64,000 nt of DNA from Pseudolysobacter antarcticus. GTDB taxonomy: Bacteria; Pseudomonadota; Gammaproteobacteria; Xanthomonadales; Rhodanobacteraceae. The DNA lies in contig NZ_CP035704.1 in assembly GCF_004168365.1 (NCBI RefSeq), positions 4,278,001 to 4,342,000 of the forward strand, in the 5' to 3' direction. The notes beneath the pieces are model-generated. The model was given only the letters and a program-made list of their open reading frames with translations. It did not search any database and was not told the origin of the DNA. The translations under genes and the position numbers were made by a program. This document shows positions 46,295 through 55,772 of the stretch, in pieces (the first letter of the stretch is position 1; each line of letters opens with the position of its first letter).

Positions 46295-47650
46295 CTAACC
46301 CTTTTTCTCAAGTGCCGCTGGCATCACCGGCTTGCGCTGGAACGCCATGCTCTTGAGCACGTTCAACGCCTCGCCCAGCGCGTAGTCATCGAGTTGATCA
46401 CGCGCGGCTTGTGCGGCATCGCCGGGTTTCGCCACGTCGGGTTTTTCCTGATCGCCTTTCAGGTGGCGCGGCAGGTCGCGCTCACCGGAAATCAGTGCGG
46501 CCGGCGCATTGCGCGCGGTCAGCTTGAGATCGGCGAGTTCAATGTCCGGCAGGATTCCGGTGCCCTGGATCGACGTGCCGTTCGGCGTGTAATAACGCGC
46601 GGTGGTGAGCTTTACCGCATGCGATTCGTCCAGCGGCAATACGGTCTGCACCGAGCCTTTGCCGAACGTGCGCCGGCCCATGATCAGCGCGCGGCCATGA
46701 TCCTTGAGCGCGCCGGAAACGATCTCCGCGGCCGAGGCGGTGCCGTTATCCACCAGCACCACCAGCGGCGCACCGGCGAGCATATCGCCCGGGGTCGCGC
46801 TGAAACTCAGGTCGGCTTCTTTCAATCGCCCCTTGGTGGTGACGATCACGCCATCTTCGAGGAACGCGTCGCTGATTTCCACAGCCGCAGTCAGCAAGCC
46901 ACCGGGATTGCTGCGCAGGTCGAGAATCGCGCCGCGCGGCGTGCCGTTTTTCTGCTTGAGTTGCGCGACGATGCGCTTGAGTTCGGCGCCGGTATCGGAC
47001 TGAAACTGCGCGACGCGCAAATACATGTAACCGGGATCGAGCATGCGTCCGCGCACACTCGCGACGCGAATCGTTTCGCGCACGAGCTTGATTTCCAGCG
47101 GCGCGCTCGCGCCTTCGTGCAGCACACTCAGCACGATCTCGCTGCCGGCCTTGCCGCGCAACATGTCGACCGCCTGGCTGGCGTTCTCCGAGGTGATGAG
47201 CTTGCCGTCGATACGCACGATGGTATCGCCCGGCTTGATGCCCGCGCGTGCCGCCGGCGTGTCGTCGATCGGCGCAATCACGCGCAGCGCACCTTCGCTC
47301 GCCATCACTTCCACACCGAGGCCGACGTACGATCCGTTGGTATCCTCGCTGAGTTCCTCCATCGCCTTGGACTCGAGATATTCGCTGTGCGGATCGAGCC
47401 CGGCGAGCAGGCCGTGGATCGCCGCCTGCATCAAGGTCTTGTCATCGACCGGCTCGACATACGCCTGCTTGACGAGGTTGAACACGGTCGTGAACAGGCG
47501 GATATCTTCGAGGCTGACGCCGTCTTTCGACGCCACCTTGAGCGGCGGTTTCGCATCGGCAACCGGTGCGACCGGCGCCACTTTTTCGTCGGCTTGCGCC
47601 AGCAACGTCGTCAAGCCAAGAAAAATAGCGCACATAAAGCGAAACAGCAT
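46295..47650 (-). CDS. ctpA: Carboxy-terminal processing protease (S41, CtpA type)
   Basis: A 451-residue periplasmic serine protease. Signal peptide about 1-20 (LTTLLAQA). A PDZ domain at about 108-190 (GSYVGLGVEVMA, IAPIDDTPAARAGIKPGDTIVRIDG) is followed by the S41 core with GAILDLRSNPGGLL at 240-253, the catalytic Ser at 306 in NGTASAAEIVSGAL, and the Lys at 331 in RRTFGKGSVQTV. It degrades or trims periplasmic proteins from the C-terminus. ATG 47650 has GGAG five bases upstream. It shares the strand with envC and gpmI, a common cell-envelope neighbourhood. Confidence 0.94.
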   Translation of the reverse strand: MLFRFMCAIFLGLTTLLAQADEKVAPVAPVADAKPPLKVASKDGVSLEDIRLFTTVFNLVKQAYVEPVDDKTLMQAAIHGLLAGLDPHSEYLESKAMEELSEDTNGSYVGLGVEVMASEGALRVIAPIDDTPAARAGIKPGDTIVRIDGKLITSENASQAVDMLRGKAGSEIVLSVLHEGASAPLEIKLVRETIRVASVRGRMLDPGYMYLRVAQFQSDTGAELKRIVAQLKQKNGTPRGAILDLRSNPGGLLTAAVEISDAFLEDGVIVTTKGRLKEADLSFSATPGDMLAGAPLVVLVDNGTASAAEIVSGALKDHGRALIMGRRTFGKGSVQTVLPLDESHAVKLTTARYYTPNGTSIQGTGILPDIELADLKLTARNAPAALISGERDLPRHLKGDQEKPDVAKPGDAAQAARDQLDDYALGEALNVLKSMAFQRKPVMPAALEKKG

Positions 47651-47896
47651 GGGATTCTCCGGAGCAATGACGTCAATTATAGCCAGCGAATAGCGCGATG
47701 CGATGCGCGATCGAAGCAGCAATCATCGCGCATGCCGGATGATCGGCGTGCGAAATTCAAATCGGATTCGCAACTTCTGGCTTACAGCAGACCGCGCTGT
47801 TGAGACGGAGTTTCAGACCGCCGTCGATTCGCAAGAATATGCGGCGCGATGGCGCGAGCAAAAACCTCTCGCCGACACGACGCAACACCGCAGCAA

Positions 47897-48466
47897 TCAA
47901 TGCAGGCGCGCAAACAGCATGACGATATACGCGCCGAAAATCACCGTGGCGAGCACCGGTAGCAGTTTGTGATACGTCTCTGCGCGCGTAAGCATTGCGC
48001 TAGCCGTTGCCGACAGGAAACACGCGTGGAATAAAAAGTTCGACAGATCGGAAAAGTGCCCCGCGAGCACAAGATCCTTCGCCAGGCTGTTGAGCAACAC
48101 GAGGATCAGCAAACCGAAAAACCAGCGTGTATGGGCCCAGTAATGCGCGCGCAAGTCGATCGTCTCGTCGCCAAAAAAATCCGGGAATACGATGGCGGCG
48201 AGCATGTATTGCACGATCGTCTGCGACAGCACCACCAGGAATCCGGCAAACGTCCAGACCTGGACAGCGCGAAGGCCGAACATCGCCCACCAACTTTGCA
48301 CGTTCATCAATAGCAGCAACGCGGCCCAGGCCAGCGTCGGCCAATACACCAGCACCCGCGTCCGCGACAGCACGATGCCACGAAAGCCTTTCAGGATCTG
48401 GGTAATCGCCAGTCCGACGATCAGCGAAAGCAGCACGGAAAGATAACTGAACTGATCCACGGTCAA
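47897..48466 (-). CDS. Hypothetical six-helix membrane protein
   Basis: A 189-residue protein I cannot name. It has about six hydrophobic helices (near 7-27, 39-57, 70-93, 113-131, 141-160, 166-187) and short loops; a conserved-looking His/Trp stretch RAHYWAHTRWFFGLL lies before helix 4. No catalytic motif is visible. It stands between ctpA and envC on the same strand; in most genomes these two are direct neighbours, so this gene appears to be an insertion. Confidence 0.62.
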   Translation of the reverse strand: MTVDQFSYLSVLLSLIVGLAITQILKGFRGIVLSRTRVLVYWPTLAWAALLLLMNVQSWWAMFGLRAVQVWTFAGFLVVLSQTIVQYMLAAIVFPDFFGDETIDLRAHYWAHTRWFFGLLILVLLNSLAKDLVLAGHFSDLSNFLFHACFLSATASAMLTRAETYHKLLPVLATVIFGAYIVMLFARLH

Positions 48467-48505
48467 ACCTCCTCATGCGTTGCGAAACACGATTCCACGA
48501 AAGTC

Positions 48506-49687
48506 CTAGCGCGACGCCGCGCTGAGCCAGCCGCGCGGATCCATTGGCTTGCCCTGATAACGCAGCTCGAAATACACGCCGGGCGTTTTGCGTCCGCCAC
48601 TGTTGCCGGCGGTGGCGATGACTTCGTTGGCGTTGACCCAGTCGCCGACGTCCTTGAGCAAGGATTCGTTGTAGCCGTACAGACTGAGGTAACCGTCGCC
48701 GTGATCGACGATGAGCAACAGGCCGAAGCCGCGCAGCCAGTCGGCGTAGGCAATGCGGCCGTGCGATACCGCATGGACTTCGGCGCCGGTGGTTGCCGCG
48801 ATCACGATGCCGTGACTGCCGCGACCGCTATCGTCGTTGGCACCGAACGCCGCACCGATCTTGCCGCGCACGGGCCAGACCAGCTTGCCCTTGAGCTCGG
48901 CGAACGGTTCGGCGCCCGCGAGCTGTTTCGGGATGTCGGCAAAAATATCGCGCAGTTTTTCGAGCAGGTCGAGCACACCTTTTTCATCCTTGCCGAGCGC
49001 GTTCAAGCGGCTCTGCTCGTCCTTCAGCGTGGCATCCAGTTCGGTCAAAAGTTTTTCGCGCTCGCTGCGATCCTGCTGCAATTTGGTCGCATCATCGGCA
49101 CGCGCGGCGCGTGAAATTTTCAGCGCCTCGGTCTGTTTTTCGATCGCGGTCTGCACATCGGCGAGCTGCTGCAGATCCTTCAACAGGCCTTCGATTTTCT
49201 CGACTCGCGCGCGCTCGAAATAATGGTGATAGGCCAGCACGCGAGCGAGCTTGTCGATGTCGTCCTGCGCCAGCAGCAGTTTCAATTCTTCGTTCTGGCC
49301 AAGCGCGTACGCCGAGCGCAGCAATGCCGCGAGCGCATCGCGCTGTGCCTTGAGTTTTTCGTTGAGCGCACTGCGCTGACTTTCGAGTTTGCCGAGTTCG
49401 CCGCCTTGCGCGAGGATTTTTGCATCGAGCTCGCGCAGCTCTTTTACCGCGGCGGCGATTTTCAATTCCTGCTCACGCACCGCCTTGGTCGCATCGTCGC
49501 GCTGCGCTTGTGTGGCCTTCAGCGTGTCACTGATTTTCTTGATCTCGCCGCGCACCTGATCGAGTTTCTGCTTCGCTTCGGCTTCCTGATTTGCATGTTT
49601 GCCCGCTTCGTCATCGGCGGCATACGCCGTGCAAAAAGCGCAGGCCAGCAGCAGCGCGATGAGCAACCGAACGCAAAAGACAGACAC
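48506..49687 (-). CDS. envC: EnvC-like murein hydrolase activator
   Basis: A 393-residue periplasmic protein. Signal peptide about 1-23, two long coiled-coil blocks (about 25-110 and 140-245, rich in Lys, Glu, Gln and Ala), and a C-terminal LytM/M23 domain (about 270-390). That domain lacks zinc ligands: the usual H-x3-D of active M23 enzymes reads HGIVI and the last H-x-H reads YFELR. This is the degenerate LytM state of EnvC, which activates AmiA/AmiB amidases at the septum rather than cutting itself. It precedes ctpA and follows gpmI with 14 bases between them. Confidence 0.9.
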   Translation of the reverse strand: MSVFCVRLLIALLLACAFCTAYAADDEAGKHANQEAEAKQKLDQVRGEIKKISDTLKATQAQRDDATKAVREQELKIAAAVKELRELDAKILAQGGELGKLESQRSALNEKLKAQRDALAALLRSAYALGQNEELKLLLAQDDIDKLARVLAYHHYFERARVEKIEGLLKDLQQLADVQTAIEKQTEALKISRAARADDATKLQQDRSEREKLLTELDATLKDEQSRLNALGKDEKGVLDLLEKLRDIFADIPKQLAGAEPFAELKGKLVWPVRGKIGAAFGANDDSGRGSHGIVIAATTGAEVHAVSHGRIAYADWLRGFGLLLIVDHGDGYLSLYGYNESLLKDVGDWVNANEVIATAGNSGGRKTPGVYFELRYQGKPMDPRGWLSAASR

Positions 49688-49701
49688 GCGCGAACGCCGC
49701 T

Positions 49702-51246
49702 TCAGTGGCTCAACTGCACGAGATTGTGCCCAGTCATTTCCGGCGGTACCGGCAAATTCATGAGGCCGAGCACGGTCGGTGCGAGATCGCTAAGCGCACC
49801 GGGTTTGAGCGTGGCGCGACGCCCGACATACACCAGCGGCACCGGGCCGACCGTGTGTTGCGTGTGCGGCTGATGATTGGCATCGACCATCTGTTCGAGG
49901 TTGCCGTGATCGGCGGTGATCAGCATTTCGCCGCCGACGGCGAGAATCGCCGCGGTCAGTTTTCCGAGCGCAACATCGACTGCTTCTACCGCCTTGATTG
50001 CGGCGGCGAGGATGCCGCTGTGGCCGACCATATCCGGGTTGGCGATATTGCAGACGATGAAATCGAACTCGCCGCCGTGGATTGCCGCGACAAGTTTTTC
50101 GGTCAGTTCGGGGCAGCTCATTTCCGGCTGCAGATCGTAGGTCGCGACCTTGGGGCTTGGAATCAGAATGCGTTGTTCGCCAGGGAAAGGCTGCTCGCGT
50201 CCAGCGGCAAAAAAGAATGTGACGTGCGCAAATTTTTCGGTCTCGGCGATGTGCAATTGTTTCAGGCCGAGGTCGGCGAGATATTCCGGCAAGCTGTTGT
50301 GCATCGATTGTGGCCCGAACGCGATGCCGGTCACCGGCAGGTCGACGCTGTATTCGGTGAGCGTGACAAACGCGGCGAGCTTGATGGAACGCGAACGTAT
50401 GAAGCCTTTGAAATCCGGCGCGACAAAAACCTGGCTGAGTTCGCGCGCACGATCCGAGCGATAGTTCATGAACACGATCGCATCGCCGTCGTCGACGCGC
50501 GCACCATTCTTGATGACAGTTGGTGTGACGAACTCGTCGTTCTCGTTCCGAGCATACGCCGCATGCAAAGCATCGATCGCGTTGTCGGCGTGCTGCGGCG
50601 ATTGCGCTGCGGCGATTGCGTCGTAGGCAAGTTGCACTCTATCCCAGCGCTGGTCGCGATCCATCGCGTAATAACGCCCACTGACGCTCGCGATAAATGC
50701 GCCGCGCGTGGCATCGCATTTCGCCTGCAATTTGTGCAGGCTCACCTCGGCGCTGCGCGGTGGCGTATCGCGGCCATCGAGAAAAACATGCACAGCGATA
50801 CGCGCAACTTTGGCGCGCGCGGCAAGATCGATCATCGCTAGAATGTGGTCTTCCTGGCTGTGCACGCCGCCCGGCGAGAGCAGGCCAAAAACATGCAGCG
50901 TTTGTTGGGCATTTTCAACCGCGGCGCACGCACCGAGCAGCGCGGGATTGCTGTAGAAACTGCCATCGACGATGGCCGCATCGATGCGCGTGAGATCCTG
51001 ATAAACGATGCGTCCGGCGCCGATATTCATGTGCCCGACTTCGGAATTTCCCATCTGCCCATCCGGCAAGCCGACATGCACGCCATGCGTGTTCACGAGC
51101 GTATGCGGATAGCTCGCGAGCAGCTCGCGCCAGTGCGGACAATTCGCCTGCGCGATCGCATTATCTTGCGGATCATCGCGCTGGCCCCAGCCATCCAGGA
51201 TCAGCAGCAGCACCGGTTTGGGTCGCGTATCAGCAGCAGTATTCAT
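49702..51246 (-). CDS. gpmI: 2,3-bisphosphoglycerate-independent phosphoglycerate mutase
   Basis: A 514-residue, manganese-dependent glycolytic enzyme of the alkaline phosphatase superfamily. LLILDGWGQRDDPQDNAIAQA near 14-35 has the first metal Asp; the phosphorylated Ser is S68 in GLPDGQMGNSEVGHMNIGAGR. HVFLDGRDTPPRSA near 150, GRYYAMDRDQRWDRV near 190 and ADHGNLEQMVD near 440 carry the other metal and substrate residues. It converts 3- to 2-phosphoglycerate. The order gpmI-envC-ctpA is widespread in gammaproteobacteria. Confidence 0.96.
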   Translation of the reverse strand: MNTAADTRPKPVLLLILDGWGQRDDPQDNAIAQANCPHWRELLASYPHTLVNTHGVHVGLPDGQMGNSEVGHMNIGAGRIVYQDLTRIDAAIVDGSFYSNPALLGACAAVENAQQTLHVFGLLSPGGVHSQEDHILAMIDLAARAKVARIAVHVFLDGRDTPPRSAEVSLHKLQAKCDATRGAFIASVSGRYYAMDRDQRWDRVQLAYDAIAAAQSPQHADNAIDALHAAYARNENDEFVTPTVIKNGARVDDGDAIVFMNYRSDRARELSQVFVAPDFKGFIRSRSIKLAAFVTLTEYSVDLPVTGIAFGPQSMHNSLPEYLADLGLKQLHIAETEKFAHVTFFFAAGREQPFPGEQRILIPSPKVATYDLQPEMSCPELTEKLVAAIHGGEFDFIVCNIANPDMVGHSGILAAAIKAVEAVDVALGKLTAAILAVGGEMLITADHGNLEQMVDANHQPHTQHTVGPVPLVYVGRRATLKPGALSDLAPTVLGLMNLPVPPEMTGHNLVQLSH

Positions 51247-51592
51247 CAGTCGGATTCACGGTTAAGCGCGGGCGCACCGGCGCTCGCAAAGAGGCAGAGT
51301 GTACGACATGCGCGCCGGCATGGCAGGTGGCACGAACGCGTTCGCACGGAGCTGCGCGCGGCCTTGTGCATACATTCAGTACAAACTGCGGCAGCATGGA
51401 AACTGTTGCTGAGGTTCGTGCTCAGATATTCCGCAAGAATGATTGTGTTGCACGATGCAACCGTGGCGCACGTGGCTGTCTCTATTCGCCGCACGACGAG
51501 TCGATTGGCGATCGCCACTAAACGTTTCCATCGCGCGGCGCATCGAAATATCCAGACGACGTCGTCTTGCACCATTCTTCAGGAGATCTTTC
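51247..51592. other. Intergenic region with a short dyad
   Basis: No gene is seen. It contains CGAACGCGTTCG, a 12-base palindrome near 51333, and a separate dyad GTTGCA-CGA-TGCAAC at 51447-51461, both possible operator sites for the following repeat-protein gene or gpmI. No promoter pair is good enough to report. Confidence 0.4.
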
Positions 51593-52282
51593 ATGTACAA
51601 CACTCCCTCGCAAAACGCCTTGCGCTTGATCCTCGGCCTCGCCCTGAGCCTGCCCCTGCTCGCCACGGCGAGCAGCCATGACAATGGCGATATCGACAAG
51701 GTCAACGGCAGCATCCATGTCGATGCCGGCCAGACTGCAGGCAAACTCAGCACGGTCAACGGCAGCATCCATGTCGCCGATGGCGCGCATGTAAGCAGCG
51801 CCGAGACGGTCAACGGCGCGGTGGATATCGGCGCGCAAACTGATCTCGACACGGTCGAAACGGTCAACGGTGGCATCGTGATCGGCGAGCAGACCAAGGT
51901 GCGCAAAACGGTCGAGGCGGTGAACGGCTCGATCTCGCTCGGTCAGGGCAGCGATGTTGCGGGCCGTGTATCCAATGTCAACGGCGGCATCAAGCTGAGA
52001 GCCGCGCATGTCGGCGGTGGTATTGAAACAGTTTCCGGCGGCGTGACCATCGGCGCCGACAGCCGACTCGAAGGCGGCTTGCTCGTGAAAAAACCGAGCA
52101 GCGGCTGGTTCAATTTCGGCATCGAGAAAAAACCGCGCATCGTGATCGGTCCGCACGCGACCGTACAAGGCGGCCTCACCTTCCACCGCGAAGTCGAGTT
52201 GTACGTGAGCAGCTCGGCCAATGTCGACAAGATCGAAGGCGCCACGCCGGTATCCTTCACCGGTGATTCGCCTGCCGATTGA
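51593..52282 (+). CDS. Exported VNG-repeat protein (beta-solenoid-like)
   Basis: A 229-residue protein. Signal peptide about 1-27 (ending LLATASS). Residues 37-149 are a repeat with VNG at 37, 55, 73, 91, 110 and 129 and VSG at 147: a period of 18 or 19. Each unit has the form VNG-(S/G/A)-I-x-(V/L/I)-then charged or small residues, which fits one beta-helix rung with the Asn in the turn. A non-repeat segment (PSSGWFNFGIEKKPRIVI) and a last VQG unit end it. I know of no named family with certainty; it resembles bactofilin/DUF4097-like strands in a loose way. AGGAG stands eight bases ahead of ATG 51593. Confidence 0.68.
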   Translation: MYNTPSQNALRLILGLALSLPLLATASSHDNGDIDKVNGSIHVDAGQTAGKLSTVNGSIHVADGAHVSSAETVNGAVDIGAQTDLDTVETVNGGIVIGEQTKVRKTVEAVNGSISLGQGSDVAGRVSNVNGGIKLRAAHVGGGIETVSGGVTIGADSRLEGGLLVKKPSSGWFNFGIEKKPRIVIGPHATVQGGLTFHREVELYVSSSANVDKIEGATPVSFTGDSPAD

Positions 52283-52423
52283 ATAATTATTCGTAATCGG
52301 AAAACTGCACGGCCCGTGACGTGGCAACCGAGCGAGGCCGTGCGTAACAAGCCATCTGCCAACAGACACGCGATCATGCACATGCTTGCCTGTGGCTGAC
52401 GCCGAAAATTCCCGAGGAAACTG

Positions 52424-53857
52424 ATGAAACGTGGCTACAGTCTCGCGATTTGGATCACCGCACCCATTCTGACGCTGTTGCTTGCGGGCGCGGCCCTGCT
52501 CGTCTTCGCGTTTGTTCGCACGTTCTATCCTGAAGCTCCTGTGGCGAATTTTCCGCCGGCGCAGGATACGGCGATGGCACAGCGGCAGGATTTCGAGTAC
52601 TTCAAGAATTACTTCGACCTCAATCGCAGCTACACCCCAGCCGCCCGTGAGCACGCCGGGCGCCTGCTCACGGAATATCAGGCCAAGGCCGGATCTTTCT
52701 CACCCGCGCAGTTCGACCTGGCGATCGAACGCATGGTCGCGCTCGCCGACAACGGCCATTCGCGCGTCAGCACGGGGCCGCTTTCGCGCAGTCGCAATCA
52801 CCTGCCGTGCCATCTGTATCGTTTCGACGACGGTTATCGCGTGCTGCGCGCGCGTCCGGCCTGCGCACAGTTGCTCGGCGCAAAGGTCGTGGCGATAGAT
52901 GGCCATGCGATAAACGAAGTCGCCGATCGCATGTTCGAATTTTTTGGCGGCCCGCGTAATCATTACGATCAGTTCGCTGCGGTGTTTTTTCTGGAATCAC
53001 CAGAGCTGTTGCAGGCGGCGGGAATCGCATCCGCAGCGGATCGCGTGAGTTTGCGTGTGGTGGCGCCCGACGGTTCGGAATACGAAGCGACGATCGTCGC
53101 CGAGCCGCCCGATGCCGATGCGCCGCACGCCGAATCGAACCAATATCTTTCGCCGCAACGGATCGAGAACGAACCCGCGGACTGGGCCGCATTGCTGCCG
53201 ACGGATGCGCAGCTGCCGATTTTTCTGCGCGACTATGCCACCCCTTTCCGCTCCGAATACTGGGCCGACAAGGGCGTTTATTATGTGCAATTCCGCAGTA
53301 ACGAAGACGAACCCGGCCATCTGATCGGCGAATTCGTCGCGCACGTCAAAAACGAAATCGCCAGCCACCGTCCGCGCAGTATCGTGCTCGATCTGCGCAT
53401 GAACGAAGGTGGCAATTTCACGACCACCGCTGCACTGATGAAGAACCTTACCAAGCTCGCGGATTCGGTCGAGCATATCTACGTGCTGACCAGCGCATGG
53501 ACGTTTTCCGCCGGCAACGTGAGTCTGGCGCTGGCCAAGGAGCATGGCGGCGGCAAGGTCACCGTAATCGGCGAAATGGTCGGCGATCGCATTCGCATGT
53601 GGGCAGAAGGCGGCGCGATGACCTTGCCGAATTCAAAGCTGCGTCTGAGCTTCGCGACCGGGCTGCACGACTATTCGCATTCGTGCTCCAGCGAACCAGG
53701 ATGTTTTTGGGTCATGTATTTCTACCCGATGCATGTGGCGACGTTCGATCCTGATATCCATGTCGGTTATTCCTTCGACGATTACACGAACTTGCGCGAT
53801 CCGGCGCTGGAGCGTGCGCTCGAGCTGGCACGCATTGCGCAAACCGCGGCTCGCTAG
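52424..53857 (+). CDS. S41-like peptidase with N-terminal membrane anchor
   Basis: A 477-residue protein. An uncleaved helix lies at about 8-31; the S41 core follows: LVGAKVVAIDGH-type PDZ-like region near 150-160, RSIVLDLRMNEGGNFTTTAALMKNL near 320-345, and WTFSAGNVSLALA with the candidate nucleophile Ser at 362. The Lys base of CtpA-type proteases is not at the expected place (GEMVGDRIRMWAEGG has Arg), so it belongs to a different S41 branch, perhaps with the tricorn-like catalytic set, or is inactive. The tail has two close Cys (HSCSSEPGCFW). ATG 52424 with GAGG ahead. Confidence 0.75.
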   Translation: MKRGYSLAIWITAPILTLLLAGAALLVFAFVRTFYPEAPVANFPPAQDTAMAQRQDFEYFKNYFDLNRSYTPAAREHAGRLLTEYQAKAGSFSPAQFDLAIERMVALADNGHSRVSTGPLSRSRNHLPCHLYRFDDGYRVLRARPACAQLLGAKVVAIDGHAINEVADRMFEFFGGPRNHYDQFAAVFFLESPELLQAAGIASAADRVSLRVVAPDGSEYEATIVAEPPDADAPHAESNQYLSPQRIENEPADWAALLPTDAQLPIFLRDYATPFRSEYWADKGVYYVQFRSNEDEPGHLIGEFVAHVKNEIASHRPRSIVLDLRMNEGGNFTTTAALMKNLTKLADSVEHIYVLTSAWTFSAGNVSLALAKEHGGGKVTVIGEMVGDRIRMWAEGGAMTLPNSKLRLSFATGLHDYSHSCSSEPGCFWVMYFYPMHVATFDPDIHVGYSFDDYTNLRDPALERALELARIAQTAAR

Positions 53858-54019
53858 CGGATTTCGATATCGGCCAACGCGCTTTTGAATATTTCCCACG
53901 CGCTTGCAGCGAAACCGATCGGCGCGCCGCGCGACTTCGGCCTAGGCCAATAGTCACGCTAGCCGCGATGCCATTCACTCCCTACAATCGACCGCTTGTC
54001 ACGACTGTAGGGAATCCCG

Positions 54020-55756
54020 ATGCACCGTTCGATGCTAACCCGCGCTTGTCTCGCCAGCGCCTGCGCACTTTTGCTTGCTGCCTGTCAGCAGCAAGCTGCG
54101 GACGCGCCACAAACCGCTGCCACAGCGACAAAGCCTGCGGCTGAAGCTGCGCACGTATTCGTGCCGGAAATCTCCGCTGGCGATTTTATCGCGCATGTAA
54201 AAACGCTGGCATCGGATGAATTCGGCGGCCGCAAACCCGGCAGCAAGGGTGAGGAGTTGACCATCGCGTATCTGAAGCAGCAGTTCGAGCGCCTCGGCCT
54301 CAAACCCGGCAACGGCGACAGTTTTTTCCAGGATGTGCCGATGACCGAAACCGTGCTGCTCGATCCGGACAAAGTCGCGCTGCACGTGAAAACCGATGCG
54401 GGCGAAGAAAATTTTGCGTATCGCACCGATGCCATCGTCGGTACGCTGCAAGGCATTCCTAAGGCCACCGTCACCGACAGCGATATCGTGTTTGTCGGCT
54501 ACGGCGTGATCGCGCCGGAATACCAATGGAACGATTACGCTGGCCTCGACGTGAAAGGCAAAACCGTGATCGTGCTGGTCAACGATCCGGGTTGGGGCAA
54601 CAAGGATCCGGCGTTGTTCAAAGGCCCGACCATGACTTATTACGGTCGCTGGACCTACAAATACGAAGAGGCCGCGCGTCAGGGCGCCGCCGCCGCGCTG
54701 ATCGTGCACGACACCGATGCCGCAGCGTATCCGTGGGAAGTCGTCGTGAACAGTTGGGCCGGTCCGCATCTCGCGTTGCCTGCGAGCGTCGATCCCGAAC
54801 CACGTCTGCCGCTCGCCGGCTGGCTAACCACGCCATCAGCGCAACGCCTGTTCAGCAAGGCTGGTCTGAATTTCGATGACCTCAAGCGCAGTGCCGATCT
54901 TCGCGGCTTCAAGGCGACCGCATTGAAGGCAAAACTGTCGGTGTCGTTGAAGAGCAACATCCGTAACACGACGTCGAAAAACGTGCTCGCACTGCTACCC
55001 GGCAGCACGCATCCCGACGAAGCCATCGTCTACACCGCGCACTGGGATCACCTCGGCACCAGCTTCACCGGCACCGATCGTGTTTACAACGGCGCCATCG
55101 ACAACGCCACCGGCGTCGCTGGTTTGCTGGAAATTGCCGAGACGTTTGCGCATCAGGAACCGAAACCCGAACGTTCGGTATTGTTCGCCGCCGTGACGCT
55201 GGAAGAATCCGGCCTGATCGGTTCGCAATACCTCGCTGCGCATCCAACCATTCCGCTCAACAAGACCGTCGCCGACATCAACATGGACGCGCTGCCGGTA
55301 ATGGGCCGCTCGCACAATTTCACCGTCGTGGGTTTCGGCAACTCCGCGATGGATCAGTATTTGAAAGATGCGGCGGGCGCGCAAAACCGCGTTGTCGTCG
55401 GTGAATACGAACCGGAGAAAGGTTATTTCTACCGCTCCGATCAGCTCAATTTCGCCAAGAAAGGCGTACCGGTGTTGTACGCGCATGCCGGTTTCGATCT
55501 GGTTGACGGCGGTGAAGCCGCGGGCAAGGCGGCAGCAGAGGACTACACGCGCAATCGTTACCACAAACCCAGCGACGAATATTCGCCGAACTGGGACGTG
55601 AGCGGCACGATCGAGGATCTGCAGGCGTTTTACGCCATCGGTCGACGCCTCAGCAGCGAAACGTCGTGGCCGCAGTGGAATGCCGACAGTGAATTCCGCG
55701 CCGTGCGCGAAGAGTCAATGAAGAATGCGGCACCGGCGCCGGCCGCCAAGCACTGA
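54020..55756 (+). CDS. M28-family zinc peptidase lipoprotein
   Basis: A 578-residue, lipid-anchored periplasmic peptidase. The signal peptide ends in a lipobox LLAAC with the modified Cys at 22. A PA domain (about 130-285) is inserted in the M28 catalytic domain. Zinc ligands are visible: H341 in YTAHWDHLGT, D361 in IDNATGVAG, E395/E396 in LEESGLIG, D423 region (DINMDALPV) and the last His in NRYHKPSDEY. It looks active as an aminopeptidase. It is preceded by a 160-base gap and followed by a REP-like hairpin. Confidence 0.88.
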   Translation: MHRSMLTRACLASACALLLAACQQQAADAPQTAATATKPAAEAAHVFVPEISAGDFIAHVKTLASDEFGGRKPGSKGEELTIAYLKQQFERLGLKPGNGDSFFQDVPMTETVLLDPDKVALHVKTDAGEENFAYRTDAIVGTLQGIPKATVTDSDIVFVGYGVIAPEYQWNDYAGLDVKGKTVIVLVNDPGWGNKDPALFKGPTMTYYGRWTYKYEEAARQGAAAALIVHDTDAAAYPWEVVVNSWAGPHLALPASVDPEPRLPLAGWLTTPSAQRLFSKAGLNFDDLKRSADLRGFKATALKAKLSVSLKSNIRNTTSKNVLALLPGSTHPDEAIVYTAHWDHLGTSFTGTDRVYNGAIDNATGVAGLLEIAETFAHQEPKPERSVLFAAVTLEESGLIGSQYLAAHPTIPLNKTVADINMDALPVMGRSHNFTVVGFGNSAMDQYLKDAAGAQNRVVVGEYEPEKGYFYRSDQLNFAKKGVPVLYAHAGFDLVDGGEAAGKAAAEDYTRNRYHKPSDEYSPNWDVSGTIEDLQAFYAIGRRLSSETSWPQWNADSEFRAVREESMKNAAPAPAAKH

Positions 55757-55772
55757 TTGATCGCATGACTCC

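Noticed and set aside
46244-47803. Plus-strand open frame of 519 codons
   Set aside because: Antisense to ctpA; Arg/His-rich without folded-domain features.
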